Source: JARFQH01 sp963825595 (GTDB taxonomy: Bacteria; Desulfobacterota; Desulfobacteria; Desulfobacterales; SG8-13). Taken from it: a stretch of 64,000 nt of DNA. Position 1 is the first letter of the stretch. Each line of letters opens with the position of its first letter. The stretch is from positions 1 through 64,000 of the forward strand of contig CAWGUE010000014.1 of the NCBI GenBank assembly GCA_963825595.1, read 5' to 3'. This document shows positions 35,578 to 44,345 of this stretch, piece by piece. A program made the position numbers and the translations under genes. Under the pieces are notes generated by a model. That model saw only the letters and a program-made list of their open reading frames with translations, made no database searches and was not told the DNA's origin.

Positions 35578-35952
35578 ATGTTCGAATTAAAAATCGTCAC
35601 CCATTTTTCCGCAGCCCATCAATTGAAGATGGTCGCGGACAAATGCGAAAATCTGCACGGTCATAACTGGAAGATCGAAGTCTGTTTGAAAGGAGAAAAT
35701 TTGAATTCGGCCGGTATATTGATGGACTTCGGTGAGATAAAAAAAGAAGTGGCTGGAATTATGTCTCACCTTGATCACAAATTTTTAAACGACATCGAAC
35801 CGTTTAAAAACGGGCACCCGCCATCTTCCGAAAATATCGCCCACTTTATTGCCACAGAACTTCAGGCGGCGGTTGAAAAGCACCGTGCTCATGTCAGCCG
35901 GGTCACGGCCTGGGAGTCGGAGAATGCCTGCGCCACTTACATCCCCGTTTAA
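35578..35952 (+). CDS. queD: 6-carboxytetrahydropterin synthase QueD (PTPS family)
   Basis: 124 aa from the ATG at 35578 (MFELKIVTHFSAAHQL), preceded by a GGAGGAGAGGAG ribosome site. Zinc-binding histidines are in HFSAAHQL and ENLHGHNWKIEV, and the segment LMDFGEIKK is typical. The catalytic triad region SHLDHKFLND and the terminal WESENACATY glutamate are present. QueD makes 6-carboxytetrahydropterin in queuosine/7-deazaguanine synthesis. No other que gene is near. Confidence 0.93.
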   Translation: MFELKIVTHFSAAHQLKMVADKCENLHGHNWKIEVCLKGENLNSAGILMDFGEIKKEVAGIMSHLDHKFLNDIEPFKNGHPPSSENIAHFIATELQAAVEKHRAHVSRVTAWESENACATYIPV

Positions 35953-36001
35953 ACGGCTCCGATCTATCCGAACCCGCCCCTTGCCATGGCTAAGGACGGT
36001 T

Positions 36002-36559
36002 TCAGCGATCTTTGGCGTCACCCAAGAGGTCATCACGGGTCACGATCGATGAAACATCGACCACGTGATGCCGAATATTCTCTATCCCTCCCTCCTGCCG
36101 ATCCACCAGAATAACAGCCTTGACGACTTCCAGGCCCTCGGACCGGGCGCGCTCGATGGCGGTCACAGTCGAACCGCCGGTGGTTGCCACATCGTCAATG
36201 ATGGCTACCCGACTCCCTGGTTTGAGGTCACCCTCTATCCAACGGACAATGCCGTGATCCTTACGGTTCTTCCTGATGGAAAAAGCGCTGATGGGCTTTC
36301 CCGCCAATTCCGAAACAAAGGCCGTGGCCACTGCGATCGGATCGGCGCCGAATGTCAACCCTCCCACACCGGCCACATCGAGATCCCGGATTTCCTCGAA
36401 AACCAAATGCCCCGCGAGATACATGCCTCGTGCGCTCAAAGTCGTCGGTTTGCAATTGATGTAAAACCGACTTAAGCGCCCGGATACCAGTTTGAAAATC
36501 GGCTCTTGGCTGTATTGAAAAGATTTACTTCGGAGCAGCTCGACAAGTTCCTGTTTCAT
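36002..36559 (-). CDS. pyrE: Orotate phosphoribosyltransferase
   Basis: 185 aa type I phosphoribosyltransferase. The PRPP-binding loop is VAIIDDVATTGGST (about 118-131), and an RKNRKDHG flexible loop with catalytic lysine/histidine lies about 94-101. The N-terminal YSQEPIFKLVSG and YINCKP match PyrE. It converts orotate and PRPP to OMP in pyrimidine synthesis. It is convergent with queD. The upstream DNA holds an inverted repeat (36738-36791) that might belong to a leader. Confidence 0.92.
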   Translation of the reverse strand: MKQELVELLRSKSFQYSQEPIFKLVSGRLSRFYINCKPTTLSARGMYLAGHLVFEEIRDLDVAGVGGLTFGADPIAVATAFVSELAGKPISAFSIRKNRKDHGIVRWIEGDLKPGSRVAIIDDVATTGGSTVTAIERARSEGLEVVKAVILVDRQEGGIENIRHHVVDVSSIVTRDDLLGDAKDR

Positions 36560-36885
36560 TACGCGACCATATCCCTGTTTATCAAATACCTAATATGAGT
36601 GAATTCGAAGTTGACGCATGGACAAGAAAGAATGTCGTTCCGCTATGGTTTCCTATGCCCGAAGGCATCTGCCGCCGCAAATGCGGAAAGATCGGCCACC
36701 AAGTAAACGTTGATTTTAAACATAAAATTGGATATAAAAAGCCTCCACCAATTAGGAAGAAGCCGGATAAATGGGATTCAGTGGAGGCTTTGAGCAAGGA
36801 AAACTGGAGACAGCACTCCTTGAACTCGAACCTCTCATTACCAACAATTTGTGTGTTGGTCAATCGCAAACCTCTGGAGACGCCT
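36560..36885. other. Divergent intergenic region with an 11-bp inverted repeat
   Basis: Between pyrE (minus) and the TolC-family gene (plus). AAAGCCTCCAC (36738-36748) and GTGGAGGCTTT (36781-36791) are perfect arms with a 32-base loop. On the minus strand the distal arm runs into a short T stretch, so a pyrE-leader attenuator is conceivable. The reading frame of the downstream TolC gene is open through here, but it lacks signal-peptide character before 36886. Confidence 0.4.
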
Positions 36886-38253
36886 GTGCGAAAACAAGCA
36901 TACGCCCATTGGTACCCGTCGGCGGGGCCTCTCACCCGCTGGATACTCATCTTGCTGATTTACAGCCTTGTGCTATCCCTTCCCAATTTGAGCCAGGCTG
37001 CAGAAGCGGCTTCCCCCATGAACCTGAAGCTTGCAGTGGAACAGGCCATTATTGCCAATCTCGACCTGCAGATTTCGAGACAGGAGATCGATGCGGCGCG
37101 CGCCAATCGAAGCGTGCAAAAATCCAAACTCCTGCCCACGTTTAATGCCGCATATCAAGGCGTTCGCAGCGACAGTGGTTCAGCAGGCAGCGGATTCCTC
37201 GTCGGCGCCACCCCCGGCCTGGGTGACACCTTTACGTTGTCGACCAGTATTACCCAGCCCCTGTTTCAGGGATTCGCCCTGGTCAACCAATACAAGGCGG
37301 CCGAACTGGGCGTCAATGTCGCGGAGTTGAACCAGAGGCTGACCCGCCTGGAAGTCATTTTCCTGATTAAACAGGCCTATTTCAATGTCTTGAAGGCTCA
37401 ACGACTGTTGGACGTGGCCAGCAATACCGTCAAGGTCCTGGAAGCCCAGGTGGAAGTGGCCCGTAATTTCTACGACGTCGGCATGACTCCGTTGAATGAC
37501 CTTCTGCAGGTTCAAGTTCAGTTGGCCAATGCCCGGCAGAGCCTGATCACCGCCCAAAACAATCTTGACACAACCGAGTCGGAATTCAACGTCATCCTCC
37601 GCCGCCCCGTCAACGAAGCGGTCAACCTCGTCGACATCCAATCCTATGTGCCCCTTGAAGAAAACCTGAATTACTACCTGGATCTGGCTGAAAAGAACCG
37701 GCTGGATCTCAAGGCCGCCGACATTAATATACAGATTGCCGAGAAAGAAGTGGAAATCGCCCGCAAAGATTACTACCCCTCATTGGCATTGGAGGGGACG
37801 TATTTCAAAACCGGGGCGGATTGGACCTTGAGCGACGACGAAGACTTTTTCAATCCCGATGGCTGGTCGGTTACGGGAACGGCATCCTGGAACTTCTGGG
37901 AATGGGGCCGTACCAAATACGGCGAGAGTGAAAAACGCAGCCGCCTCTCCCAGGCCAAAATCGGTCGCCAGAAAACGATCGATCAAGCCCGGCTTGAAGT
38001 GGAAGTGTCATTTTTAAAGGCCAAGGAAACCGAAAAAAACATTCTCGCCGTTGAAACAGCCATCGAGCAGGCCAAGGAAAACATGCGTATCACCGAAGAG
38101 CGCTACAAGGAACAGGTGGCCACCTCCGTCGACATCCTGGTCGCCGAGCAGCTGCTGACCACCACCCAGGTGAATTACTACAATGCGCTTTACGATTTCA
38201 AAATCGCCAAAGCCTTTTTGCAGAAAGCGACCAACCTGGAAATTCTGGAATGA
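36886..38253 (+). CDS. TolC-family outer membrane channel protein
   Basis: 455 aa from the GTG at 36886, which has a GGAG ribosome site 6 bases upstream. The frame is open from 36595, but only from 36886 does a normal signal peptide follow (basic MRKQAYAHW, a hydrophobic stretch, SQAAEA). The mature part shows the duplicated OEP layout with long helices, for example LDLQISRQEIDAARANRS and VEVARNFYDVGMTPLNDLLQ. Such trimers form the outer membrane duct of efflux or type I secretion systems. The stop overlaps the ftsE start (ATGA). No periplasmic adaptor gene is adjacent. Confidence 0.9.
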   Translation: MRKQAYAHWYPSAGPLTRWILILLIYSLVLSLPNLSQAAEAASPMNLKLAVEQAIIANLDLQISRQEIDAARANRSVQKSKLLPTFNAAYQGVRSDSGSAGSGFLVGATPGLGDTFTLSTSITQPLFQGFALVNQYKAAELGVNVAELNQRLTRLEVIFLIKQAYFNVLKAQRLLDVASNTVKVLEAQVEVARNFYDVGMTPLNDLLQVQVQLANARQSLITAQNNLDTTESEFNVILRRPVNEAVNLVDIQSYVPLEENLNYYLDLAEKNRLDLKAADINIQIAEKEVEIARKDYYPSLALEGTYFKTGADWTLSDDEDFFNPDGWSVTGTASWNFWEWGRTKYGESEKRSRLSQAKIGRQKTIDQARLEVEVSFLKAKETEKNILAVETAIEQAKENMRITEERYKEQVATSVDILVAEQLLTTTQVNYYNALYDFKIAKAFLQKATNLEILE

Positions 38254-38939
38254 GAGAAAGTAATGCGAATAACGCCATTATCCGCCTGTTCCATGTTTAC
38301 CGCAATTACGGCGCCAAGACCGCCGTGGTCGACATTACCCTCGATATCTACAAAAACGAATTTCTATTTATCAGCGGACCAAGCGGTGCGGGAAAAACCA
38401 CACTCCTCAAGCTTCTTTACCTGGCGGAACCGGTTTCCGACGGGCAGATTCTTGTCGGTGGAATGAACCTGTCGCGTATCCCTCGAAAAAAAATTCCATT
38501 TCTAAGGCGTAATTTCGGAATCGTGTTTCAGGATTACAAGCTCATTGCGACCAAAACCGTGTATGAGAATGTGGCTCTGGTTCTGGAAGCGGCCGGCCAC
38601 AAACGCCGTTTCATAAATAAAAAGGTCAAAAGTGTGCTGCGAACTGTCGGAATGGAGCAGAGGACCAACGCCCTTCCGCCGACGCTCTCGGGTGGCGAAC
38701 AGCAGCGCGCAGCCATCGCCCGGGCGGTCGTCGGCGATCCGGAAATTATCTTAGCGGATGAACCGACCGGAAGCCTGGACGACGAAGCCGCCGGCGTTAT
38801 TTTCGACCTTTTGAAAGGGTTCCACACCCGCGGCGCCACGGTAGTCATCGCTACCCATGCCAAAGAATTGATTCGCAAATCCGGCGGCCGCGTGGTTCAT
38901 CTCAACGCCGGTCGGCTGATAGAAACACAGGTATTCTGA
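38250..38939 (+). CDS. ftsE: Cell division ATP-binding protein FtsE
   Basis: 229 aa ABC ATPase. Walker A is GPSGAGKTTLL (about 43-53), the Q-loop VFQDYKLI, signature LSGGEQQRAAIARA (about 147-160), Walker B IILADEPTGSLDD, and H-loop ATHAKE. Length and the short form match FtsE, which with FtsX transmits cytoplasmic division signals to periplasmic peptidoglycan hydrolase activators. The ATG overlaps the stop of the TolC-family gene; ftsX follows after about 120 bases. Confidence 0.93.
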   Translation: MRESNANNAIIRLFHVYRNYGAKTAVVDITLDIYKNEFLFISGPSGAGKTTLLKLLYLAEPVSDGQILVGGMNLSRIPRKKIPFLRRNFGIVFQDYKLIATKTVYENVALVLEAAGHKRRFINKKVKSVLRTVGMEQRTNALPPTLSGGEQQRAAIARAVVGDPEIILADEPTGSLDDEAAGVIFDLLKGFHTRGATVVIATHAKELIRKSGGRVVHLNAGRLIETQVF

Positions 38940-39057
38940 AACGACCGGGGAATCGTATCACCGATGTCCGAACCGGCAGCTTATAAAAACACGTCATTTC
39001 GCCGGACCCGGGACGGCTGAAACCGCCCGGTTCGGCGTTGCAGCGCTAAACAATGGA

Positions 39058-39939
39058 TTGAAGATGCTTCTATACCTGAATCGGGCCCTAAAGGACGTTC
39101 GGCAGAACACTTTCTTGAACCTGGTAACGATTATCACCATTGCCCTATCGATTCTGATCGTCAGCGCCTTTGCCCTTTTCTTCATTAACACCAATGACCT
39201 CGTCAATGCATGGAAAAAGGGTGTCCGCATTATGGTATACCTCAAAGGCGACACCGCTGCTGCTGAAGTGCCCAACCTGCAACGGATGCTGGGCGGGCTC
39301 TACGGTGTCAGTGTTGTCCGCTTTATTTCCAAGGACGAGGCGCTTAAAAATCTTAAAGAACAGCTGTCCCATCAAGCATCCCTCCTGGACAACCTCAAGC
39401 AAAACCCTTTGCCGGATGCATTCGAGATCCGTCTGACACCTGAATCCCAAAACTGGCAAAAAGTTGAAAAATTGGCCCTGCAACTTCAGAATATGCCCGA
39501 GATAGATGAAGTCGAATACGGGCAGGCATGGCTTGGACGATTTACCTACATTTTCGATCTCTTTCGACTGGCCGGTTACGCCCTTGGAGCACTGTTCTTC
39601 ATGGCAGCCGTTTTTTTCGTTGCCAACACGATCCGCCTGGTGCTTTACTCCCGCCGCGAGGAAGTTGAGATCATGCGTCTGGTGGGTGCCGAAGACCGTT
39701 TCATTAAAACGCCTTTCTATATCGAGGGTATCATTCAGGGCGCCTTCGGCGGTATTGTCGGCCTGGTTGCATGCCTGCTTCTTTTTCTGGTGGTTTCTTC
39801 GAATGTCAAACCGGCATTGTCCGCAGGCATTTTTCAGGTTCGTTTCCTACCGCCCAAAATGATTCTGGCAATGGTGATGACCAGCATGCTGGTCGGTTGG
39901 ATAGGATGCTTCGTGTCGCTCAAGCAGTTTTTCAGATAG
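39058..39939 (+). CDS. ftsX: Cell division protein FtsX
   Basis: 293 aa permease-like protein. The start is TTG at 39058 or ATG at 39064 (MLLYLNRALKDVRQNT). It has an N-terminal membrane helix (about 20-45), a periplasmic ECD of about 120 residues including GVSVVRFISKDEALKNLKEQ, then three helices in a FtsX/MacB-like C-terminal core with EVEIMRLVGAEDRFIKTPF. It pairs with FtsE and should regulate the EnvC-like factor encoded next. No strong ribosome site is visible. Confidence 0.92.
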   Translation: MKMLLYLNRALKDVRQNTFLNLVTIITIALSILIVSAFALFFINTNDLVNAWKKGVRIMVYLKGDTAAAEVPNLQRMLGGLYGVSVVRFISKDEALKNLKEQLSHQASLLDNLKQNPLPDAFEIRLTPESQNWQKVEKLALQLQNMPEIDEVEYGQAWLGRFTYIFDLFRLAGYALGALFFMAAVFFVANTIRLVLYSRREEVEIMRLVGAEDRFIKTPFYIEGIIQGAFGGIVGLVACLLLFLVVSSNVKPALSAGIFQVRFLPPKMILAMVMTSMLVGWIGCFVSLKQFFR

Positions 39940-39947
39940 TTTCCGTC

Positions 39948-40125
39948 CATAAATGGCCCTTTTCCGCAATTTCGGCGTCAATCGGCGGAATCGTTTGTGC
40001 GGCGTACACGAGTACGCCTCCGCGCAATTCCTTGATTTCCTTGAACTTGCAGAAAATTGCTCATTTCTGGATCGGAAACTTATCAGTGGCCTTTATGAAA
40101 CCGCGGATGGGCACTAGATAGGAGC
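39948..40125. repeat. Degenerate intergenic repeat with GTAC-centred palindrome
   Basis: The ftsX-envC gap contains GGCGTACACGAGTACGCC, an imperfect palindrome followed by TCCGCG, then a tail ending GATGGGCACTAGATAG. A related layout (GACATACGTATGTATGCCTGCGG) lies near 44210, and the tail resembles GATGGGCACTAAATAG at 56905-56920. This suggests members of one dispersed intergenic family. Similarity is partial. Confidence 0.4.
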
Positions 40126-40130
40126 AGCGG

Positions 40131-41573
40131 ATGAGCAAAAACAGCACTACATCCAAATTCTGCCGGAACATGGCTCCTTACATTTTCTTTGCACTTGTAT
40201 CCCTTCCACTTGGGGCAGGAGACATTTTGGCCGAACAAGTCGGCATCATCACCGTCGACAACCTCAACGTGCGCCCCGAACCCGGGACCCGCAAGCCACC
40301 GATTACGACCTTAAAGCGCGGCACCGAGGTCACTATCGAAGATATAAGGAACGGCTGGTTGAAAATCCGCCTCGGTAAACAGGTTGGCTATATTCAGAAC
40401 CGGAGCACATATGTGCATATATTGACGGTGCCCCAGGGTGAAAAAGGCAACACGACCGAACCGCTGTCCAATCAGAAGATCCGAAAATATCGCCAAGAAG
40501 CGGAAAGTCTCAACCGTAAAATCGATGAGGCCGCAGAGAGAGTCCGCAAATTCAGCGATCGGGAAACCGGCATTCTGCAAAGCCTCGACGACCTGGATTA
40601 TGCCATCGCTCGCGCTGGAAAGGTCGTCAAAGCGTATCGCAACGATTTGATTCTGCTCAAAGAAAAAATTAAAACAAACCGACGCGTATACGAGGAGCTG
40701 GTCGACAGAATCGACGCCAATCAGGCCTATGCCACCAAACGACTGGTAACGCTTTACAAACTCAGTAACATGGGTACGGTGCCCGTGCTTGCATCATCCG
40801 GTTCGATCTACGAAATGCTACAGCGCAAAAACAACCTGGAGAGGATTCTGGCCCATGATGAAAAGACCCGTCAGCGTTTAATGGAAGACAAGCGACAACT
40901 GATGGAGGTGCTGGACAAGCTCGACGCCCAGCAGGCCGAAAAAAAAGATATAGAAGACTCCGTCAATGCAGAATTACAGAAATTGTCCCGAGACCGATCC
41001 GATCGTTCCCGGCTACTGGCCAAAATTCAGTCCGAAAAATCTCTGCAACTGGCGGCTCTGGAGTCCATGAAAATCACCGCAAAAAAACTAGACAAGGCCA
41101 TCGAATCGCTCGCTGCCATCCCGATCCCGATGCCCGACGCCGGAAACGACATCGACTCTTTAGGTTCCTTTTCTGAGCATAAAGGCTTGCTTAATATGCC
41201 TATTAAGGGTAAAATTATTTCTTTTTTCGGGCCCCAGAAAAACACCAAGTTCAACGTTACCGTATTCCGCAGTGGTATTAACATAAAGGCCCAGAAGGGT
41301 GCGGTCATCCGAGCCGTCTATGGCGGACGGGTTCTCTTTGCCGATTGGTTCAAAGGTTATGGCAATATGATCATCATTGATCACGGAGAGAGCTACTACA
41401 CCGTCTATGCCTACCTGGAGGAGCTTTATAAACAAAAAGGGCACGTCGTCAGAACCGGTGATGATATCGCGACGATCGGCGAAATGGCGACGGCGGAAGG
41501 GCCGGTTCTTCATTTCGAGGTTCGCCATCACGGCAAGCCCCTGGATCCTTTAGAGTGGATCGCAAAGGGATAG
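40131..41573 (+). CDS. EnvC-like murein hydrolase activator (SH3 + coiled coil + degenerate LytM)
   Basis: 480 aa with an N-terminal signal segment (about 12-35) and a bacterial SH3 domain (about 38-100, VDNLNVRPEPGT). A long coiled coil spans about 110-335, followed by a LytM/M23 domain (about 355-480). In the LytM domain the usual zinc ligands are missing: the HxGxD position reads SGINI, YAH reads YAY, and HLH reads VLH. A degenerate LytM fold is the hallmark of EnvC, which activates amidases rather than cutting peptidoglycan. Directly after ftsEX, this supports an FtsEX-controlled activator. Ribosome site GGAG. Confidence 0.88.
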   Translation: MSKNSTTSKFCRNMAPYIFFALVSLPLGAGDILAEQVGIITVDNLNVRPEPGTRKPPITTLKRGTEVTIEDIRNGWLKIRLGKQVGYIQNRSTYVHILTVPQGEKGNTTEPLSNQKIRKYRQEAESLNRKIDEAAERVRKFSDRETGILQSLDDLDYAIARAGKVVKAYRNDLILLKEKIKTNRRVYEELVDRIDANQAYATKRLVTLYKLSNMGTVPVLASSGSIYEMLQRKNNLERILAHDEKTRQRLMEDKRQLMEVLDKLDAQQAEKKDIEDSVNAELQKLSRDRSDRSRLLAKIQSEKSLQLAALESMKITAKKLDKAIESLAAIPIPMPDAGNDIDSLGSFSEHKGLLNMPIKGKIISFFGPQKNTKFNVTVFRSGINIKAQKGAVIRAVYGGRVLFADWFKGYGNMIIIDHGESYYTVYAYLEELYKQKGHVVRTGDDIATIGEMATAEGPVLHFEVRHHGKPLDPLEWIAKG

Positions 41574-41599
41574 ATCGTTTACGGAGAAGGAGTTTCTGA

Positions 41600-42962
41600 A
41601 TGACAACCAAAAGAAACCGGCAAATCAAACTCTGGATGGCTGTTATCGCCTCCGTGATTTTCTGGACAATCGGGACCGGTAATGACCGACTCCTGTCGGC
41701 CGACAACGAAGAAACATACAAAGGGCTCAAGCTATTTACCGAGGTCATCGAAATCATTCAGAAAAATTACGTCGATGAGGTCGATTCCAAAGAGCTTATC
41801 GAAAAAGCCATACAGGGAATGGTTCGCGGCCTCGATCCGCATTCCTCATTACTGCCGCCGGAAGCATTTGAAGACCTCAGCATCGATACCAAAGGCGAAT
41901 TTACGGGCATCGGTATTCACATAACCATGCGAGACGATTTTGTTACGGTCATATCGCCCATCGAAGGAACACCGGCTTACAAGGCCGGCATCCAGGCCAT
42001 GGACCGGATTGTCAAAGTGGACGAAAAGCAGGTCAGTGATTTACGAGAAGCCGTCACCCTGATGCGTGGCCCTAAAGGAACCTCGGTAAAGGTAACAGTG
42101 CTGCGGGAAGGCACACCTGAACCGATCGAATTTGATCTGGTGCGGGACGTAATCCCGATCGAAAGCGTCCGTGCAAGCCGGTTGAAACCCGGTTACGGCT
42201 ACATCCGGATCACCAACTTCAACAGCAATACCTTCGAAGACCTGGAAAAAGCGTTAAAGACTTTTGAATCCGCTCCCGAACCCCTGAAAGGCCTCGTGCT
42301 CGATTTTCGAGACAACGGTGGAGGCCTGTCTGGATCAGGCCATAAAAGTTTCAGACCTTTTTCTGGATGACGGTGTGATATTGACCATTAAAGGCCGCTC
42401 ACCTCGGAATACCAAGGAATTCAAGGCACACCCCAACGATGAGAAGAAATCCTATCCAATCGTCGCCCTGATCAACGGCGGCAGCGCCAGCGCTTCGGAA
42501 ATCGTCGTGGGCGCCTTGCAGGATCACAAACGGGCGCTGGTACTCGGAACGACATCCTTCGGTAAAGGTTCGGTTCAAACCGTTGAAACCCTGAGGGAAG
42601 GCTATGGTCTCAAACTCACCATCGCACTCTATTACACACCCAGCGGTCGCTCCATCCAAGCCAAGGGCATTGAACCGGACATCGTAATAAAGAGGCGGTT
42701 CGTGGACGAAGAAGAACTCCAAAGCCCTGAAGACAACCGACTGAAAGAAAGCGATCTTAAAAATCACCTGGAAGGCGATGCCGAGGAAGAGAGCATCGAA
42801 CCGACGCCGGCGGATCCGAAGAAGAAAAAATCCCGCCAGCAAAAGGAACTCGAACTGCGACACGGACCGCTGACCCCTGAAAAACTCAAATCCGACTACC
42901 AGGTACAACGGGCGCTGGAAATATTGATCAGTCACGATATTTTTAAAAACCTGCGCGGATAA
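41600..42962 (+). pseudogene. ctpA: S41 C-terminal processing peptidase (CtpA type), frameshifted
   Basis: Two overlapping frames together make one protein. The first (41600-42370) has a signal or anchor, the DPHSSLLPP segment, and a PDZ domain (about 90-170), and reads to LVLDFRDNGGGL. The second (to 42962) resumes at LDQAIKVSDLFLDDG and holds the catalytic serine in NGGSASASEIV, with the lysine in TTSFGKGSVQT. Family members read GGLLDQA here, and the sequence ggcctg-t-ctggat has one surplus base near 42328-42330. A lysine/glutamate-rich tail ends the protein. It may be a true frameshift or a sequencing error. AGAAGGAG ribosome site; sits between envC-like and deacetylase genes. Confidence 0.85.
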
Positions 42963-43009
42963 CCGCAGATCGACGGATCACTATAAGCGTCGCAGATTAG
43001 ATACGAGCA

Positions 43010-44026
43010 TTGGCCTCAAAAAAGAAATCGCGGAGAAAAAAACCGGGCCGAAAGAAATCACGCCGGCGGGATCATTTCGGCCTCAGCCTTTTAAAAGTAT
43101 TGGTCGGGTTCACGGCGCTGGTGCTTTTGGTTGCCGCCGCCGGGTTACTCGCCCACCATTACCTCAAACGCAAGGTGCCGATCAGCACTCTGCCATCGCC
43201 CCAGGTAACCAAACAACAGCATGCCACGGCACGGCCTCACGAAACTGTTCCAAAAAAAGATCTTCCGCATACACCGGCACGGCCCTACGAAGTTTTTCCA
43301 AAGGAAGATCATCCGCCCGCTATACCGTTGCCCAAGCCGATACCCCAGGTCGAAGGGCTGCCGAAGGTCGCCATTATCATCGACGACTTGGGCTATGATC
43401 GCCGGATGGCCAAAAAATTCTTATTTTTGGACAACCGCCTGACATTCGCGGTCCTGCCTCAAGCACCCCATACCCGCTCGATCGCTAAATCGATCAAAAA
43501 AAAGGGTGGTGAGCTGATGCTTCACCTGCCGATGGAGCCTACTGAGTACCCGTTGATAGACCCTGGTCCGGGTGCTCTGTTGTCATCCATGTCGCCGGAC
43601 GAACTGCTTGTGCAATTGAGAAAAAATCTGACCGACGTTCCGGGCATCAAAGGCGTCAACAATCATATGGGCTCGAAATTGACCACCGAATCGAACCGCC
43701 TGTACCAGGTATTTTCCGTTCTCAAGCAGGAAGGTCTGTTTTTTATCGACAGCCGCTCGACATCGGACACCGTCGGTCGGCCCTCCGCGCGTTTGTTCCA
43801 ACTGCCGTTTGCCGAACGGGATGTTTTCATCGATCATGACCAGGAACCGAACGTTATTCGTGAACAACTCCGAAAACTGATTCGGATCGCTGTAAAAAAC
43901 GGCGAAGCGGTCGGCATTGCCCACCCGTCTAAAACGACGTATCAAATTCTCAAAGATATGCTTCCGGAACTGAAAAAAGAGGTCCAGCTGGTGCCGGCCT
44001 CCGAAGTCGTTCACGTCCTCTCCTAA
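43010..44026 (+). CDS. Divergent polysaccharide deacetylase family protein (YibQ/DUF610 type)
   Basis: 338 aa starting at TTG 43010 (MASKKKSRRKKPG). The N-terminus is strongly basic, followed by one membrane anchor (about 25-48). A proline/threonine-rich linker carries two similar copies of ARPxExxPKxD, and the catalytic-like domain begins VAIIIDDLGYDRRMAKKF (about 123-140). HLPMEPTEYP, NNHMGSKLT and FIDSRST match the family. It would act on a polysaccharide in the periplasm. It lies downstream of ftsEX-envC-ctpA, a frequent gene order in related bacteria. Confidence 0.87.
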   Translation: MASKKKSRRKKPGRKKSRRRDHFGLSLLKVLVGFTALVLLVAAAGLLAHHYLKRKVPISTLPSPQVTKQQHATARPHETVPKKDLPHTPARPYEVFPKEDHPPAIPLPKPIPQVEGLPKVAIIIDDLGYDRRMAKKFLFLDNRLTFAVLPQAPHTRSIAKSIKKKGGELMLHLPMEPTEYPLIDPGPGALLSSMSPDELLVQLRKNLTDVPGIKGVNNHMGSKLTTESNRLYQVFSVLKQEGLFFIDSRSTSDTVGRPSARLFQLPFAERDVFIDHDQEPNVIREQLRKLIRIAVKNGEAVGIAHPSKTTYQILKDMLPELKKEVQLVPASEVVHVLS

Positions 44027-44345
44027 TCGATACTGAGTAAATTCTCAGCAACAGGCCCGACAGACTATTCCACTTGGATTACATCCAATGGTGCTTAGTA
44101 TGGTATTGGAAGCGATGTCTAAAAAGCCTTTTCGCCCGATCCGCCCGAGGCGGACAAGTCCTCAAAAGGCGGATAAATCTCGGCGTAGATCCCTCGTCTC
44201 AAATCCTCGACATACGTATGTATGCCTGCGGTTTCATCCTCGGTCTCGCCTTGATCTCGACCGAAAATCCTAATTTTGAGATCGCTTCTCGTAGCGGACC
44301 GCCGATAACACGGCTTATTTCAGTTTTTTCGTCAAGGTTAGCGTT
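44027..44345. other. Intergenic region with degenerate repeat
   Basis: About 320 bp. It contains GACATACGTATGTATGCC (palindromic core) and flanks that resemble the 39948-40125 repeat. No coding sequence is supported; ORFs here are shadows. The ribosome site for the following gene (AAGG) is at the right end. Confidence 0.4.

Noticed and set aside
36595..36885. N-terminal extension of the TolC-family protein
   Set aside because: It would bury the signal peptide; the GTG at 36886 has a ribosome site and normal signal sequence.
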